This document shows, one piece after another, positions 1 to 11,350 of a stretch of DNA of 64,000 nt (position 1 is its first letter; every line of letters starts with the position of its first letter). The notes beneath the pieces were generated by a model. The model had not been told where the DNA came from. It was given only the letters and a program-made list of their open reading frames with translations, and did not search any database. Made by a program: the position numbers and the translations under genes. Source of the stretch: Hedera helix (lineage: Eukaryota > Streptophyta > Magnoliopsida > Apiales > Araliaceae); NCBI GenBank assembly GCA_947179155.2, contig OX359284.1, forward strand, positions 11,596,432 through 11,660,431. Direction: 5' to 3'.

Positions 1-1553
1 CTATTGCTTGTTACTCATACAAATTTTTATCTTTTGTTTTGCAGGATCCCATTCTAAATTTAAAGAATCTTCATAGTCATCTCTAATATTTATTACTTGA
101 AAAGGGAGTTGAACATTCATGTCAAATGCAAATGAGATTGAATCTATCGATGAAGAATAATGTGATGGATGCGGTACTCAAAATTCATGAAGTAGGAGTT
201 ACAGTGATTTGGCATGCTGTCAAGCCAATGATAATAAATAAAGGTGCTGCTTGGGAGGCAACCCAAGGGGAGTATAATTTTCTTTCGTTTTATTTTAATC
301 TTTATAGTTTAGTTATTTGTGCTTTTTCTTTGCATTTTATTTTATATTGGGGATAATGTAAATTTTAAGTGTGGGGGAAGGGATTTAGGATTTTTGTTAT
401 TGTTAGGTTTTTAGTTTATATTTTTTTTAAAAAACTTTTTAGGTAAATTTTGAAATTTGTGGGTATATTTACTACAAACCCTCACGAGACAAAACTTGTC
501 CACTTGGGGTAACCTAGGGGTTTAAAGGCTTGTTGCACATGCTAAGTGTAACCGTGTTTCTTACAAAAATGGGGTATTCTTTTTATTTTATTTTTAGGAT
601 GTGTTACTTAAGCAATGAGTTAATTGGATTTTAAATTTTTAGCCAATGATAAAAATTTTGATTTTATTTAATAACTCTTGGAAAAATAATAAAATTTTGC
701 TTAGTCTGATTTTTTGACCTATTGTTAGTATTTACTATATTTGAGACTTTTTAAATTTTTATGCACATATCCATATATATTGAGCTAGTTTTAACTTGGA
801 AAAAGTTTAAATGATTAAATACTTATGAAAGATATTTTTGAACTCTATATCTTATTTGATCATTATTTGAAGTGAAATGTAAGACAAAATATAATTTGGA
901 AGAGATGATTTAGCTACTTTTTCTAGGATTATTATTGAAGAAAAAAATTATGTGGTGAGTTGAGATGGAACGTAAAACGCACTCACTTATAAACATATGA
1001 AAAAGTGAGATGGAGCATAAAATACACTCACTGAAGAAGAAGAAAAAAAGAGAAAGAAAAAAATTGGATAAAGCATAAAATTCACTCATTAAAAGAAAAA
1101 ATTAAAAAAATATTAAAAAAATTGATATTAATAATCCTAACGTGTTTCATTAATTAAAAGCCTTTTAATCTTCTGGTATATATTTAGTCTGTATTAGCAA
1201 AGAGTGATGTGAAAAATAAGTATATTGAGTTTTGTTATATATATTTTATAAGGTAGTTACTAACCTAAACTTATCCGAGTTTTGATTAGTTTGATACATT
1301 TGGATTCACACACACACAAAAGGTCTTGAGTAAAGTAAAATTGATAAATATGTTGAAGTTCTAGATTTTGCATAGTTTTGAAATTTTCTTTGAGTTATCA
1401 TTTAAAAAATCTTTGAAGTTAATATGGAATTCATATTCATTTGTTGCTCAGGTAAGTCAGTTAGGTTTGTAAATTATTTAGTAGAGTATTATCTTTATCG
1501 TTTTAATTCTTGTTTTGCTAGAGGACAAGCGAAGAGTTAAGTGTGGGGATATT
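1..1553 (+). mobile_element. 3' internal end of an Athila-like Ty3/gypsy element (non-coding)
   Basis: This is AT-rich sequence leading into the LTR that begins at 1554. Two AAGTGTGGGG-type motifs, at about 369-376 and 1539-1549, resemble those found near the 3' end of plant Athila elements. The second is the polypurine tract directly before the LTR (GAAGAGTTAAGTGTGGGGA). A 76-codon open frame at 126-356 has no recognised domain and I do not call it a gene; any env-like region has decayed. Short repeated stretches around 955-1090 (the phrase AAA-T-CACTCA) are visible. The left end of the element lies outside the window. Confidence 0.55.
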
Positions 1554-3178
1554 TGATAAGTAGATTTTATATCTATTTATTAGGTATTTTTAGGCTTAAT
1601 TATTTGTAAGTTTTTAGGTATTTTTAGTGTTTTAGGTAATTTATTTAATTTTATGCATTATATTATTTTTAGTATTTTTATATTATTTTTAATTAATTTA
1701 TGTTTTAATTTTATTTTTTAGGAATTAATTAAAGCTACTAGGGGCAATTTTGTAAATAAGCTGGAATTGGTAATTGGCGCCTTGCGCGCTTGTTTCTTAA
1801 ATCAGCAGATCATGGCTTGAACGACACCGTTTTTGGAAATGGAATAGGAATGGTTGTCCGCGCCATGCGTGCGCAGCAGCTGGGTAACACCACAGGTGAC
1901 ATGACGTCGTTCGGTGAAAAACTGTTAAAGGAAAAGGGGTAACACCACAGGTGACACGACGTCGTTTGGTGAAAAACTGTTAAAGGAAAAGCCGCGCCAT
2001 GCGCGGTATGGCCAAAAAGAGGAATGCAGCTGGCGCAATGCGCAGACCAGCCTTACAACTTTTCTCGCACGTGAACCAGAGCAGACAACTTATTTTCTTG
2101 GTTTGCATGCGAGAGCTAGCGCGGTTGTTTTTATTTTTCTTTTTCGTGTGGTTTAGCTACAAGGAAGGCTTTAATTAAAAATCCAATTGCAATTTGGAAA
2201 AGGAAGATGAATAAAAATTTTATATTTATTTTATTTTGTATTTTAAATCCTACTAGGGTTTGGAAATTATAATTCCTATTAGGGTTAGAAGACTTATGTA
2301 GCCTATACATAGAGGGCTTGAGATACAATGTAATATACAACTTTCATTAGAAAAATTCTCTCTTCTATTCTTTGGCGTTCTCTACAACTATGAGTAGCTA
2401 AATTATTTTTTCTTGGTTTAAGTGATTGAAGCCATCAAGATTAATACACTGTGAGATCTAATTTATTTTAATTCTTCAATTTATATGTTGAGTATTGAAT
2501 ATTTTTTCGTGTTTAATTTTATGATTGATTCGTTTGATTGCTAGGGTGCACACTAGTTTATTATTCGTTAAAATCTATTGCTAAATTAAATATCAAATCC
2601 GTAATTGTTTGGTCACTTTAATTTGCGAAACGGGTAAGATTAATAAGTATTTTGCATATCAAAAGATTGTTATATCTTAGAAAAAATATTCATCTAAATT
2701 AAATGCAGACACTTAGATTGTGTTGTTTAGTTCAACGATTTCTCTATTTCTTTATGCTGCTATTAGGTTAAATTTTTAGCGTTTGTCTGAGATTATTTAG
2801 TAGTAAGGGTTATTTAGATCGCTTGTTTCTACTTAACTAAAATTTTGGAGAGGTAGGAAAATTATTCGAATGTGAGCAATTATTCCACGTTGAATATTTA
2901 AAATATGAATTGAGTTATTCTTGCGTCAGTGATCAGTAGTAAATTCTTGATGGTGGATGTTGACTTAAAATAAGGCTTTTTCGTCTCATTAAATTACTTG
3001 CATAATTATTTTAGTTAATTTTATTTAAATTATTTCTTTAATTAAAAACCCCCCAATCTTGATTTACGAAAACATAAAATTAAATTAATCATTCTTTGTG
3101 GGATCGACTCTTATTTGCACTACTACATTAATATTTTTTCAAAGTAAGATTTTATTTTTGGGTGCTTGCGACATCACA
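1554..3178 (+). mobile_element. 3' LTR of Athila-like element
   Basis: It starts TGATAAGTAGA right after a polypurine tract and ends near GCTTGCGACATCACA. The first about 130 bases and the last about 250 bases closely match the LTR at 50793-52213, which fixes family and direction. It contains the GC-rich palindrome module (about 1740-2125), a 55-bp tandem duplication, and a weak TATA-like sequence near 2305. The exact right end is uncertain by a few bases and no TSD can be read because the left end of the element is outside the window. Confidence 0.65.
1882..1991 (+). repeat. 55-bp tandem duplication (2 copies)
   Basis: Two near-identical 55-base units at 1882-1936 and 1937-1991, each carrying a palindromic GACGTCGTT core. 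They differ at only a few positions (ATGACGTCGTTC against ACGACGTCGTTT), so this is a recent local duplication inside the LTR. Confidence 0.85.
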
Positions 3179-3189
3179 CCACTTGACTT

Positions 3190-3540
3190 ATTAAAAGTTC
3201 TATTTTATTATAAACAAATCTATATTTATAATAGAAGCTTCTCTAAACTTCTTCTGCTTAGCTACTGCAACTCTCTTGCAGTTATTCGTCTAGTGTTTTA
3301 CCTTATCACAATGAAAGCCAACTCCTTTGTCATCAGGATAATTTTTATTTATATCCTTTAGTTAGTGCCTTTCGTTTGCCTTCTATCTTTTCTAACTCCT
3401 CAGAAACACCTTTGGTCATCTTCTTCTACTTAGAAGATTCATCTACGAATAAGACTTGACTTTTTTTTTTTTTTTTTTATGGAAGGAAAGTGACTCTCAG
3501 CAGTCTTCAACATATTAAGTAAATTAATTAAACTGACGTC
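3190..3540 (-). pseudogene. Ty1/copia gag remnant (capsid C-terminus and zinc knuckle)
   Basis: Reverse-complement translation of about 3478-3545 gives NLLNMLKTAESHFPS preceded by VNFNVNKLDVS, which matches the end of the copia gag capsid region (UBN2 family). Further along the minus strand, at about 3230-3330, reading GFHCDKVKH then NNCKRVAVAKQKKF gives a degraded CCHC zinc knuckle with the first Cys replaced and a stop inside, followed by INIDLF. A poly-A tract (poly-T on the plus strand at about 3462-3478) and several stops separate the two parts. It is clearly dead. The sequence out to about 4290 may be more of the same element, but I could not align it. Confidence 0.7.
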
Positions 3541-4293
3541 TAGCTTATTAACATTGAAGTTCACAACTAATTGTGAATAAGAGTTAGTGAGTGACTATAA
3601 GATCGAATCTTGACTCAACTTTCCATCATTGACAAAACTAATTATCCCAATCGATCATTTTTAGGACATGTATCTTTACTGTAGTGTCTTTGGTTATTAT
3701 AGATCGGAAGAGTTTCTTAGATATCTTATATCTAGTTAACTAACTTTACTTACCATGTCAGTGTAACAGTATAATAGGTACATCCATTTTCTCGTATTGA
3801 TGATATAACTAAGTACTTATGGATGCGAGTATGATGCACTAAGCCATATTCGCATTATTTTGTCACTTCTAAAGTAGCAATCTATTCCTTAGAGGTATTG
3901 TATGCAACATTTGCAATGATAGGCAAATTAAGGATATTTGCTAGCTTTTCATCATTGAGAGCTTATTCTCAAAATTTTTGAATCAGTTTGAACAATTCGG
4001 TTCGATTAATTGTTAGCATCCAATATGCTATGCAGTGTTGGTGAATTAAACATTGAAATATTCTTTAAGTGAATTAATAACAACATTAACATGCATTCAT
4101 TTTATTAATCGCCAAGTTAATTAGGTCTTTATTTAAAATGGCGTTTCTCACTATTTTCATCAAATTATATTACCCTTCTTATATAGTTCGGCAAATCTAA
4201 TTAAAGATCCACTAGTGAGAAAATGATCCTATCAACATAAGTATAGCCTTGTGTCTGCACAACAAACTACAGTTTATTCAATAAGTAAACAAC
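3541..4293. other. Unassigned intergenic sequence
   Basis: AT-rich sequence with no supported gene, probably further decayed copia sequence adjoining the gag remnant. Nothing diagnostic was seen. Confidence 0.4.
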
Positions 4294-5719
4294 TGTAATG
4301 ACCCGAAAATCCTCACATTTGCTATAGGCGATCTTGTCCGTTGAACACAACTTTTTTTCTTTAAAACTATATCATAAAATCATAATACAGTTCATAAACC
4401 TGTTTATTTAAACGTACATACATAACCCGTCGCAAAATCACAATCTTCACATTCTTTACCTTATAACTCAGATCATAAATACATAAATCATGATCTAGTC
4501 TATTACAATTTAAAATCATATATCTTATGATTTAACTTAACTTAACTCGTGAATATAATCACTATTCATAATTGTCCATACATAACCCTGCTTATACATA
4601 TCTATTCCCATACTTATGAGTTTAATACATATAATACTCGAATTAAAATGATACATTAATTATATCCCATTACAAGATTCTTTGAATAAAACTTACATAC
4701 ATAACTATCCCCATGGATTTACAAAACATACATCTCATTATTAATGACAAAGTTTAAAATTAAAACCAAAATGTCAATTATCTTATACCTTTATAAGTTT
4801 ACATTCATCTAACTTGTTTATCATATTACACAAATTAATATAACACTTCCCCATGCGCTTCTATGCATTTACCATTTCTTACCCTTTAGCTTTACTAGAA
4901 CCTTCGGCTTTTTTGTACTTAGCTGAAAATATTAGTTTAAGCAAGAATGAGCATGATGACTCAACAAGTTTAATAGTTAACATATTTCACGCTCGCAGTT
5001 AATATACATGCGTCATACATTTCTTACTATACATTTTATCTAATGCATCATATCTATCATGCTGTGCAATTTTAAACATAAATCTCATATATTGCATTTA
5101 ATAGTTAATCATATAGTTACACGAAGTGCACATTTCAACACATATCTATATCGATTTCAGATAATACAGAAATCTTACACATAGTTTGTCAACTAGTTCA
5201 TATAGAACAATTTATCAAATTTCAACAAAGTTTGAAAAATTTTCCTGTCACTTATAACCATTATAAACCTTTACGCTCCTCGAATGTCTTTCATATCATC
5301 TCGTCGGTTTGTCAATTCGAACTCTATCTATCAATGTTCAACCCAAAAATTATTATATGGTTATAACACTTTACATAACTCCTTCAACTTAAACCATAAA
5401 CACTAGATCGCTAGTCTTTATTGATTACACGTTTGATGTATTACATCTTATATAGGTTAATAACACATCCAAACCCATTACCGACCTTTTACACAAACAT
5501 AAACATATTTTTACATAGCTTTAAGTATGTTATATTATACCATTCATTGTTCTATTATACCTTAACACCTATTACATTGACAATTTTTTTTTTTATCAAT
5601 TTAGGGTTTACATAACATATTTCTATCATATCGCATCAAAACATAGCTTTTTGGACAACATTAATTTTTTTTTCGTGGTTCTCCACCCCAACGCGCTCTA
5701 AATGTGCTCCCAACCAACT
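4294..5719 (-). mobile_element. F/H-type Del-like LTR fragment
   Basis: It starts TGTAATGACCC and soon has AGGCGATCTTGTCC, matching the reverse complement of the end of LTR H (43690-43727). From about 4390 it aligns with LTR F at about 28990-30180, for example the shared stretch around TTGATGTATTACA...AGGTTAATAA at 5430 and 29940. The stem-loop region lies at 4941-4976. It is cut at 5719 by a B-type LTR start, and I did not find the remaining part. Confidence 0.6.
4941..4976 (-). promoter_or_regulatory. Conserved LTR stem-loop region (F/H-type copy)
   Basis: On the plus strand: TGAG, loop, CTCA, then ACAAGTTTAA. It corresponds to the region seen in all Del-like LTRs here. Confidence 0.5.
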
Positions 5720-6330
5720 TGTGACACCCCCAAATTCAGGTACCACCACCTCGAATTTGGTGCTCACGCAATAATATAAATAATCATTGCTAAATAATAT
5801 TTAATACTAATGCGAAAAATAAATAAATTTATGTTGCTCAAAATAAATTTGAGTAAGGTTAAATAACTTGCCTATCTGTCGACTTACGACTAATTCGCTT
5901 AATTTAAACTTCTCTCGAAGACCTAACATTAATAACGTTGGCCTATCAATTAGTACTGCATATAATCGTGCACTTTAAACACTTACTTATGCTACTTATC
6001 TAGCAAATAATCAATCACATAACACATATAATTTTATATACCATCATTAATCGTATAAGACATTTAATTGATCTTATGTTAATGATTTAATTAATCAATA
6101 TTATTTTCCTTAAGTGTTAAACACTTATTAAACCCTTAAACAATTTATTATAATTGTTTAATTAAATTCTTTTTATTTTATTAACTCTGTCTTCATTTAA
6201 TTACTATTTAATATTAGTTAAAGAGTAATTAATTAATTTTCTTTAGTCATTATATAACAATAGATAATGACTAATTATCTCCGAACCACTTAAACCTCTT
6301 GTGTCATTTACTTTACGTCTTTTACATAAC
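5720..6330 (-). mobile_element. B-type Del-like LTR fragment
   Basis: It starts TGTGACACCCCCAAATTC and aligns with the B-type LTR at 9840-10270 (shared GACCTAACAT...AAGTTGG region and the CTTATTAAAC..TTAAACAATTT region), with a deletion relative to that copy. It appears truncated where copia-like sequence begins. No TSD was found. Confidence 0.55.
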
Positions 6331-6558
6331 CTACTATAACTGCTATATCTTCTTCTATCCATACCCTAGTTTAAATCACTAAACTGAGATTATGCATAAC
6401 TCTTTGAAGGGGTTCTGAAAGTATATTCCGATGTGCTTGAATTAATTCTATTAATCATAATTAGTATACTTTCGTAGTAAAAGGAATTTTTTTTTTAAAT
6501 GATCTATTCAACCCCCCCCCCCCCTTCTAGATCAGTATTGTGTCCACAAGAACTAATA
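6331..6558 (+). mobile_element. Copia LTR 3' end (partial)
   Basis: The tract CTATTCAAC followed by a C-run and CTTCTAGATCA, ending just before a Met-tRNA primer-binding site, is the usual end of plant copia LTRs. The 5' start of this LTR could not be placed. A 14-base C homopolymer lies at about 6512-6525. Confidence 0.5.
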
Positions 6559-6560
6559 AT

Positions 6561-6573
6561 TGGTATCAGAGCA
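6561..6573 (+). promoter_or_regulatory. Primer-binding site, initiator Met tRNA type
   Basis: TGGTATCAGAGCA is the complement of the 3' end of plant initiator tRNA-Met, the usual primer of copia and chromovirus reverse transcription. It follows the copia LTR end by a few bases, so the element runs to the right. Confidence 0.75.
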
Positions 6574-7430
6574 GGTTCTCACGAAGTTGAAAAAGCTTAT
6601 GCTTTGAGTGGATCCATGACACAAATTTAGATTATCTCTAAATATCAGTATTGGGTATAAAGACAAAATTAATATGAGCTCACAAGTTGAAAATTGTATG
6701 TGCAGGAAATCCAATGAACAAAGAAATATCTTCATTAGGCATAATGAGCAAAGGACAATCAGTAGATAAAAAAAAAAAAAAAGAATCTATATCAAAAGTG
6801 TTTGAGAAGGTCTACGAATGATAATCTAGGATATTCACTACATCATCATACTCCACAACGACTGAATCCATGGACTTCTCAACTATGTGTGGCATGACTC
6901 TACTCAACAATCTAAACTATGAAGTTCATTCAAGCTTATCCAGGAATAAGGGGTGTCAAAATCTACTCTGTCCACATCACAAAGAATTTGCTTGATACAT
7001 CAGTCAATGCAGCGTTATGAAGAAAATAATGGTGATATTGGTGGTAACCGGAAGGATTGCAAACCACTAAGAAACAACAAGATACATCATCAAAATCAGA
7101 ATCACTGACTGTCAAGTGATTGACATCAGTGAGGTAGTTAATTTTATCTCTTCTAATTACTGTCATTATTATTTAATAGCATATATTGCATTTTCACATA
7201 TCTCAGAGTAACTTAAGGGAATCATTCTCAAATAAAGAAGGAGAAGAAATGCTTTGAAGAGCGTAAAACCAGTTTTCTCTCTATTCACATTCATTTTAGA
7301 AAAAAGGAGCTCTTAAAGATATCTAAAATACATTTGTTAAACCAAGTAATAATCTTTACTAAATGAATTACTTGTACTTTTGTATGGGCTAGCCAAATAG
7401 TTCTTAATCAAAAAGAATTATGTTTAGCAA
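6574..7430. other. Decayed sequence after the copia primer-binding site
   Basis: Expected to be copia 5' untranslated and gag sequence, but no gag motif could be read in any frame. Two short open frames in it (6553-6735 and 6963-7166, both minus) show no family motif and are treated as chance. Confidence 0.35.
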
Positions 7431-7479
7431 AATTCACCTCCTTTCATTAATTCTGTTGGTTATGAAATTCAAAAAGGTA

Positions 7480-7952
7480 GCAATGCTTGGTATTCATCCG
7501 AAAATTCGGGTCCTCACAAAACTCACATGTATGGTACAGATGTATGTAAACAGGAACAAGAATGGAACAAGTATAAGTAAACAGGGCCATGTATGTATAA
7601 TTAACTGATGAAAATTTATTCACAGGTTGTGTTATGCAAATCATAATATATATGATTTTGATAATTGTAACAGACTAGGTCATAATTTATAAATGTTTGA
7701 CCTAAGTTCTAATGAATAGAATGTGAAGGTTGTGATTCTGAGGCAGTTAATGATTGTAAGTTAAATAAACAAAATTTATGGATCGTATTATAGTCAAATA
7801 AATAATTTTAAAGGTTAAAGGTTATGTATTAACGCACGAAATCGCCGTTATGATGCTTTATGAATATGTAATATGGTTTTAAGATTAATAATTATGTTAT
7901 CCAGATGTAATTGAAAATGAATAAGGGATGTTGGGATTTCGGCAGTGTTACA
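7480..7952. mobile_element. LTR scraps: A-type tail and F-type LTR end
   Basis: At about 7499-7518 the sequence CCGAAAATTCGGGTCCTCACA is the terminal sequence of A-type LTRs in minus orientation. At 7830-7952, AACGCACGAAATCGCCG...GTGTTACA aligns with the reverse complement of the start of LTR F (22288-22354 joined to 28849-28925), so an F-type LTR in plus orientation ends at 7952. No primer-binding site follows it, so it is a fragment or solo LTR. Confidence 0.55.
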
Positions 7953-8189
7953 TTAGTTACCAAGAGAAGACTTATAGTCTTGGAGATAAGGCCTTAGTGA
8001 CCTTGAGAAGTCTTAATGTCTTGGTGAGAGAATGTCTTAGTGACCTGAGAAGATTGAGTGTCTTTGTTGTTTCTGAGTGATTCAACATGTTGTAGCTGGT
8101 TATGAGTGAACCATTGGTTTGTCTAACCTATATCGTTAGTGAATCATCTCTGCTCATCGGAGTGGAAGAGGGGAGTAAGAGTATTTTAG
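7953..8189. other. Short unassigned stretch with imperfect repeats
   Basis: Contains irregular repeats of an AGTCTTGGTGAGA / TGTCTTAGTGACCT type phrase (7960-8060). No gene is supported. This is the left flank of the solo LTR at 8195. Confidence 0.4.
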
Positions 8190-8784
8190 GCTTCTGTAAC
8201 GACCCCGAAATTCGACCAACCTTATTAACTTAAATTGCATGTTTATTAAACATTATTTCCTTAACGTCCAAATTTCGGTTCGTTAATAAATCTTTACTCA
8301 CCTCATTTAATCCATTTATTGACATTAAAGTCATCAATTACCAAATTTTCGGTATGAATTTTTCTCTTTTCTCAATCATTGTATTAAAATATTTGTATAT
8401 TTAAAAACTTAATATCTTAATCCTAGTTCCTGGATCGCAACCTTTACTTTTTCTTTCTGTAACAAGTACCATTAAGCTCAACCTTCAAAATTTAATATTG
8501 TTTATATCCATACAATATTCTTTGTTTCATAATTCATAATTAGAAACTCTATATTGTAACAACTATATGGAATAATCATAGTACACAACTTTATCTTTAC
8601 TCATCCTATCCGGATCCACTTTATATGTACATACAGTACATCAATATAATCTTACCAAATGTTCTCACATTGAATTATAATATTGAAAATATAATAATAC
8701 ATTCACAACCTTTTAAGGTAATCCGTCTCTACATAATCTGATATTCTTGGAATTTATTTCTTTACCTGCAAAAATGTATATTAT

Positions 8785-8822
8785 GCAAGAAATGAGTACA
8801 ACGGCTCAGCAAGTTCAACAGT
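8785..8822 (-). promoter_or_regulatory. Conserved LTR stem-loop region (A-type copy)
   Basis: On the plus strand: TGAGTACAACGGCTCA, then GCAAGTTCAACA. The stem has one G-T type mismatch relative to 16429. Confidence 0.5.
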
Positions 8823-10249
8823 TTACACCTTTCATGCTTCACGTATCACATAGTATAACATGCTGTGTGTGTCATACATTATGTGATGTGCTTCTACTTA
8901 AGCATTATATCTCACATATATTATAGCACAAAATACATATCGTTGTCATATTATCCACAGATCACATAACACATACTTTATATGCAGTTGAAACAAGAAT
9001 TACATATCATAATAGACAAACATTTAACATAAAAGTACTGAAGAACTTGCCTGGATTGTGGAATTAATTAACACCCATTCTATAATGCTTCTCGTATAAC
9101 CTATTATCATAAAATAATCAAATAATAATTGTGACGACCCCAAATCCGGGTTCCTTTAACCCTGGACTCGGTACATCACGATACATCATCTTCATACACG
9201 TTCTATAACTAATGCGGAATATATAAACATAAATTGTTTATTCTACAACATTTCCCAAGGTTTCTAACCTTAACTTACATATATACCTTTAGATTCATAA
9301 AAATGTTTACACAATTACTTACATCATATAACAATTTAGTTATCATGCATAACACTATAATCTTGTCTTTTGCTTCTGTCTCCGTCTCTCCTCGGACATT
9401 CGTATTATTCTGAAATTTGTTATCATGATATAGCAAGAGTGAGCAACGACTTTGCTCAGCAAGTTTAAATACAATAACGATATATCATGATTGAAAGAAA
9501 GAATAAGCTTTTGGATTTTCAACAATATAATAATTGTGAAAGAGTACGAATCATAATTTCAATAATTGAATGATTGAATTAATTAATGTTGAGTGTCAAT
9601 AATGACCATGAACAATTTAACTGAACCTTATGGTAATGAAGGTGATCAGCCTTTCATACCTGATGAACACATGCAACATGCACTATGTGCGAATCAACAA
9701 TTTAAAGATGTGGAATAATTATACAGAATTAAACCATAGCATGCTTGAAACATAATAACTTGAGTTTGAGTTAGGAACTTGAACAATAAAATAATATATC
9801 CTGCTCGAATATAAATTGAGTAGGGTTTAGGAAACTTGCACAAAATAAAGTTTGAAGATAGGAAACTTGCCTGTTTGCTCAGCTACAATTAATGTCTAGC
9901 TTTAACTAACTGGCTTTGAAAGACCTAACATCAATAAAGTTGGTCTAATAATTAATACGGCGTATTTGCACAACTATACGCTTACTAAGGAACTTATCTA
10001 CCACATAAGTACTAACACATGCTATACATCAGTCAAAACAATATTATTAACCTTATAGACCCTCAATCATATTAGGTTAATAATTTAATAAGTTAGAAAA
10101 TAATTTTCTCAAGTGTTAAACACTTATTAAACTATTAAACAATTTGTTATAATTGTTTAAACAAAAGAGTTAAAAGACATATTCTTTATTTCATTAAGTC
10201 TAATTTCATTTAATTACTATTTATCATTAATTAAATAGTAAGTAATTAA

Positions 10250-10660
10250 CTACCTTTAGTTATTATTTAATAATAAATAATAACTTACTAGATTTATTTA
10301 TTATTTAAAATTAATCAAATAATAAATAATTATATTATATTAAAAATAATCAAATATCTTTAGTTATTATTTAATAATAAATAATAACTAATTAACTAGA
10401 TTCATTTATTATTTAAAGTTAATTAAATAATAAATAATAAAATTATATAGTAAATACTCAAATATCATTAGTTATTATTTTAATAATAAATAATAACTAA
10501 CTGAATTTATTTATTATTTAAAGTTAATCAAATAATAAATAATTAAATAATCAATCTTAGTTGTCTTTAATTATTATTTAATAGTAATTAAATAATAATT
10601 AATTAATTTATCATCCTTGTTTATTATTTAATATTAATTAAATAATAATTAGTTTAATCA
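10250..10660. repeat. About 105-bp AT-rich tandem array in LTR
   Basis: Three to four diverged units beginning TTAGTTATTATTTAATAATA, starting near 10253, 10358, 10468 and 10570. Each unit can fold, because TTATTATTTAAT and ATTAAATAATAA are complementary. Confidence 0.7.
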
Positions 10661-10680
10661 TAAATTCAGAAGATAATATT

Positions 10681-10977
10681 AACTAGATTAATATTTACAA
10701 CATTTAAATATTAATCCTAAATACTTATTATATTTAAAAAATATAATATTCAACTAACTAGAGTAATATTTACAACATTTAAATATTAATCCTAAATACT
10801 TATTATATTTGAAAAATATAATATTAAACTAACTAGATTAATATTTACAACATTTAAATATTAATCCTAAATATTTATTATATTTGAAAAATATAATATT
10901 AAACTAACTAGATTAATATTTACAACATTTAAATATTAATCCTAAATACTTATTATATTTGGAAAATATAATATTCA
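10681..10977. repeat. 75-bp tandem repeat, four copies
   Basis: Units begin AACTAGA at 10681, 10756, 10831 and 10906, an exact 75-base spacing, and differ by only a few bases. The array is a recent local amplification inside the B-type LTR; other B-type copies in the window (outer B, and 5720-6330) do not show it. Confidence 0.85.
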
Positions 10978-11062
10978 ACACCTAAATATCATTTTTGTAT
11001 TATTAATATTTTTGTTAAAATTTTAAATTAATTTTTAAACATTTAAATTAATTTAAATTATC

Positions 11063-11350
11063 CAGAATGGCATTTCCGTAAATAAACTGAAAAACCGGAC
11101 CGATGGCAATTTCGTAATTAATCAGAAAACCGAACGGAGGGGCAAAACTGTAATTTCAGCCGAAATCTGTTTCTCGCGCATTGCGCGCGCTGTAATTCTT
11201 TTGTCTCAAAACGGTGTCGTTTGAAGGTCACAGTTGCTGGCTTCCGCGCATAACGCGCGGATGAAATTTTCTTCGCCTAAAACGACGCCGTTTTTCGTCC
11301 CGCGTCTGGCGATGAACAGTGGTCCGCGCATTGCGCGGCCAGTGTTTTTT
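11063..11350. repeat. GC-rich palindrome module in B-type LTR
   Basis: Contains GGCATTTCCGTAA-type words, then alternating palindromes: CGCGCATTGCGCGCG, AAACGGTGTCGTTT, CCGCGCATAACGCGCGG, AAAACGACGCCGTTTT and CCGCGCATTGCGCGG. It is far richer in GC and CpG than its surroundings. Confidence 0.8.

Noticed and set aside
126..356. 76-codon open frame at the left edge
   Set aside because: No domain, AT-rich composition, hydrophobic tail from T-rich DNA, and it lies in the non-coding 3' part of an Athila-like element.
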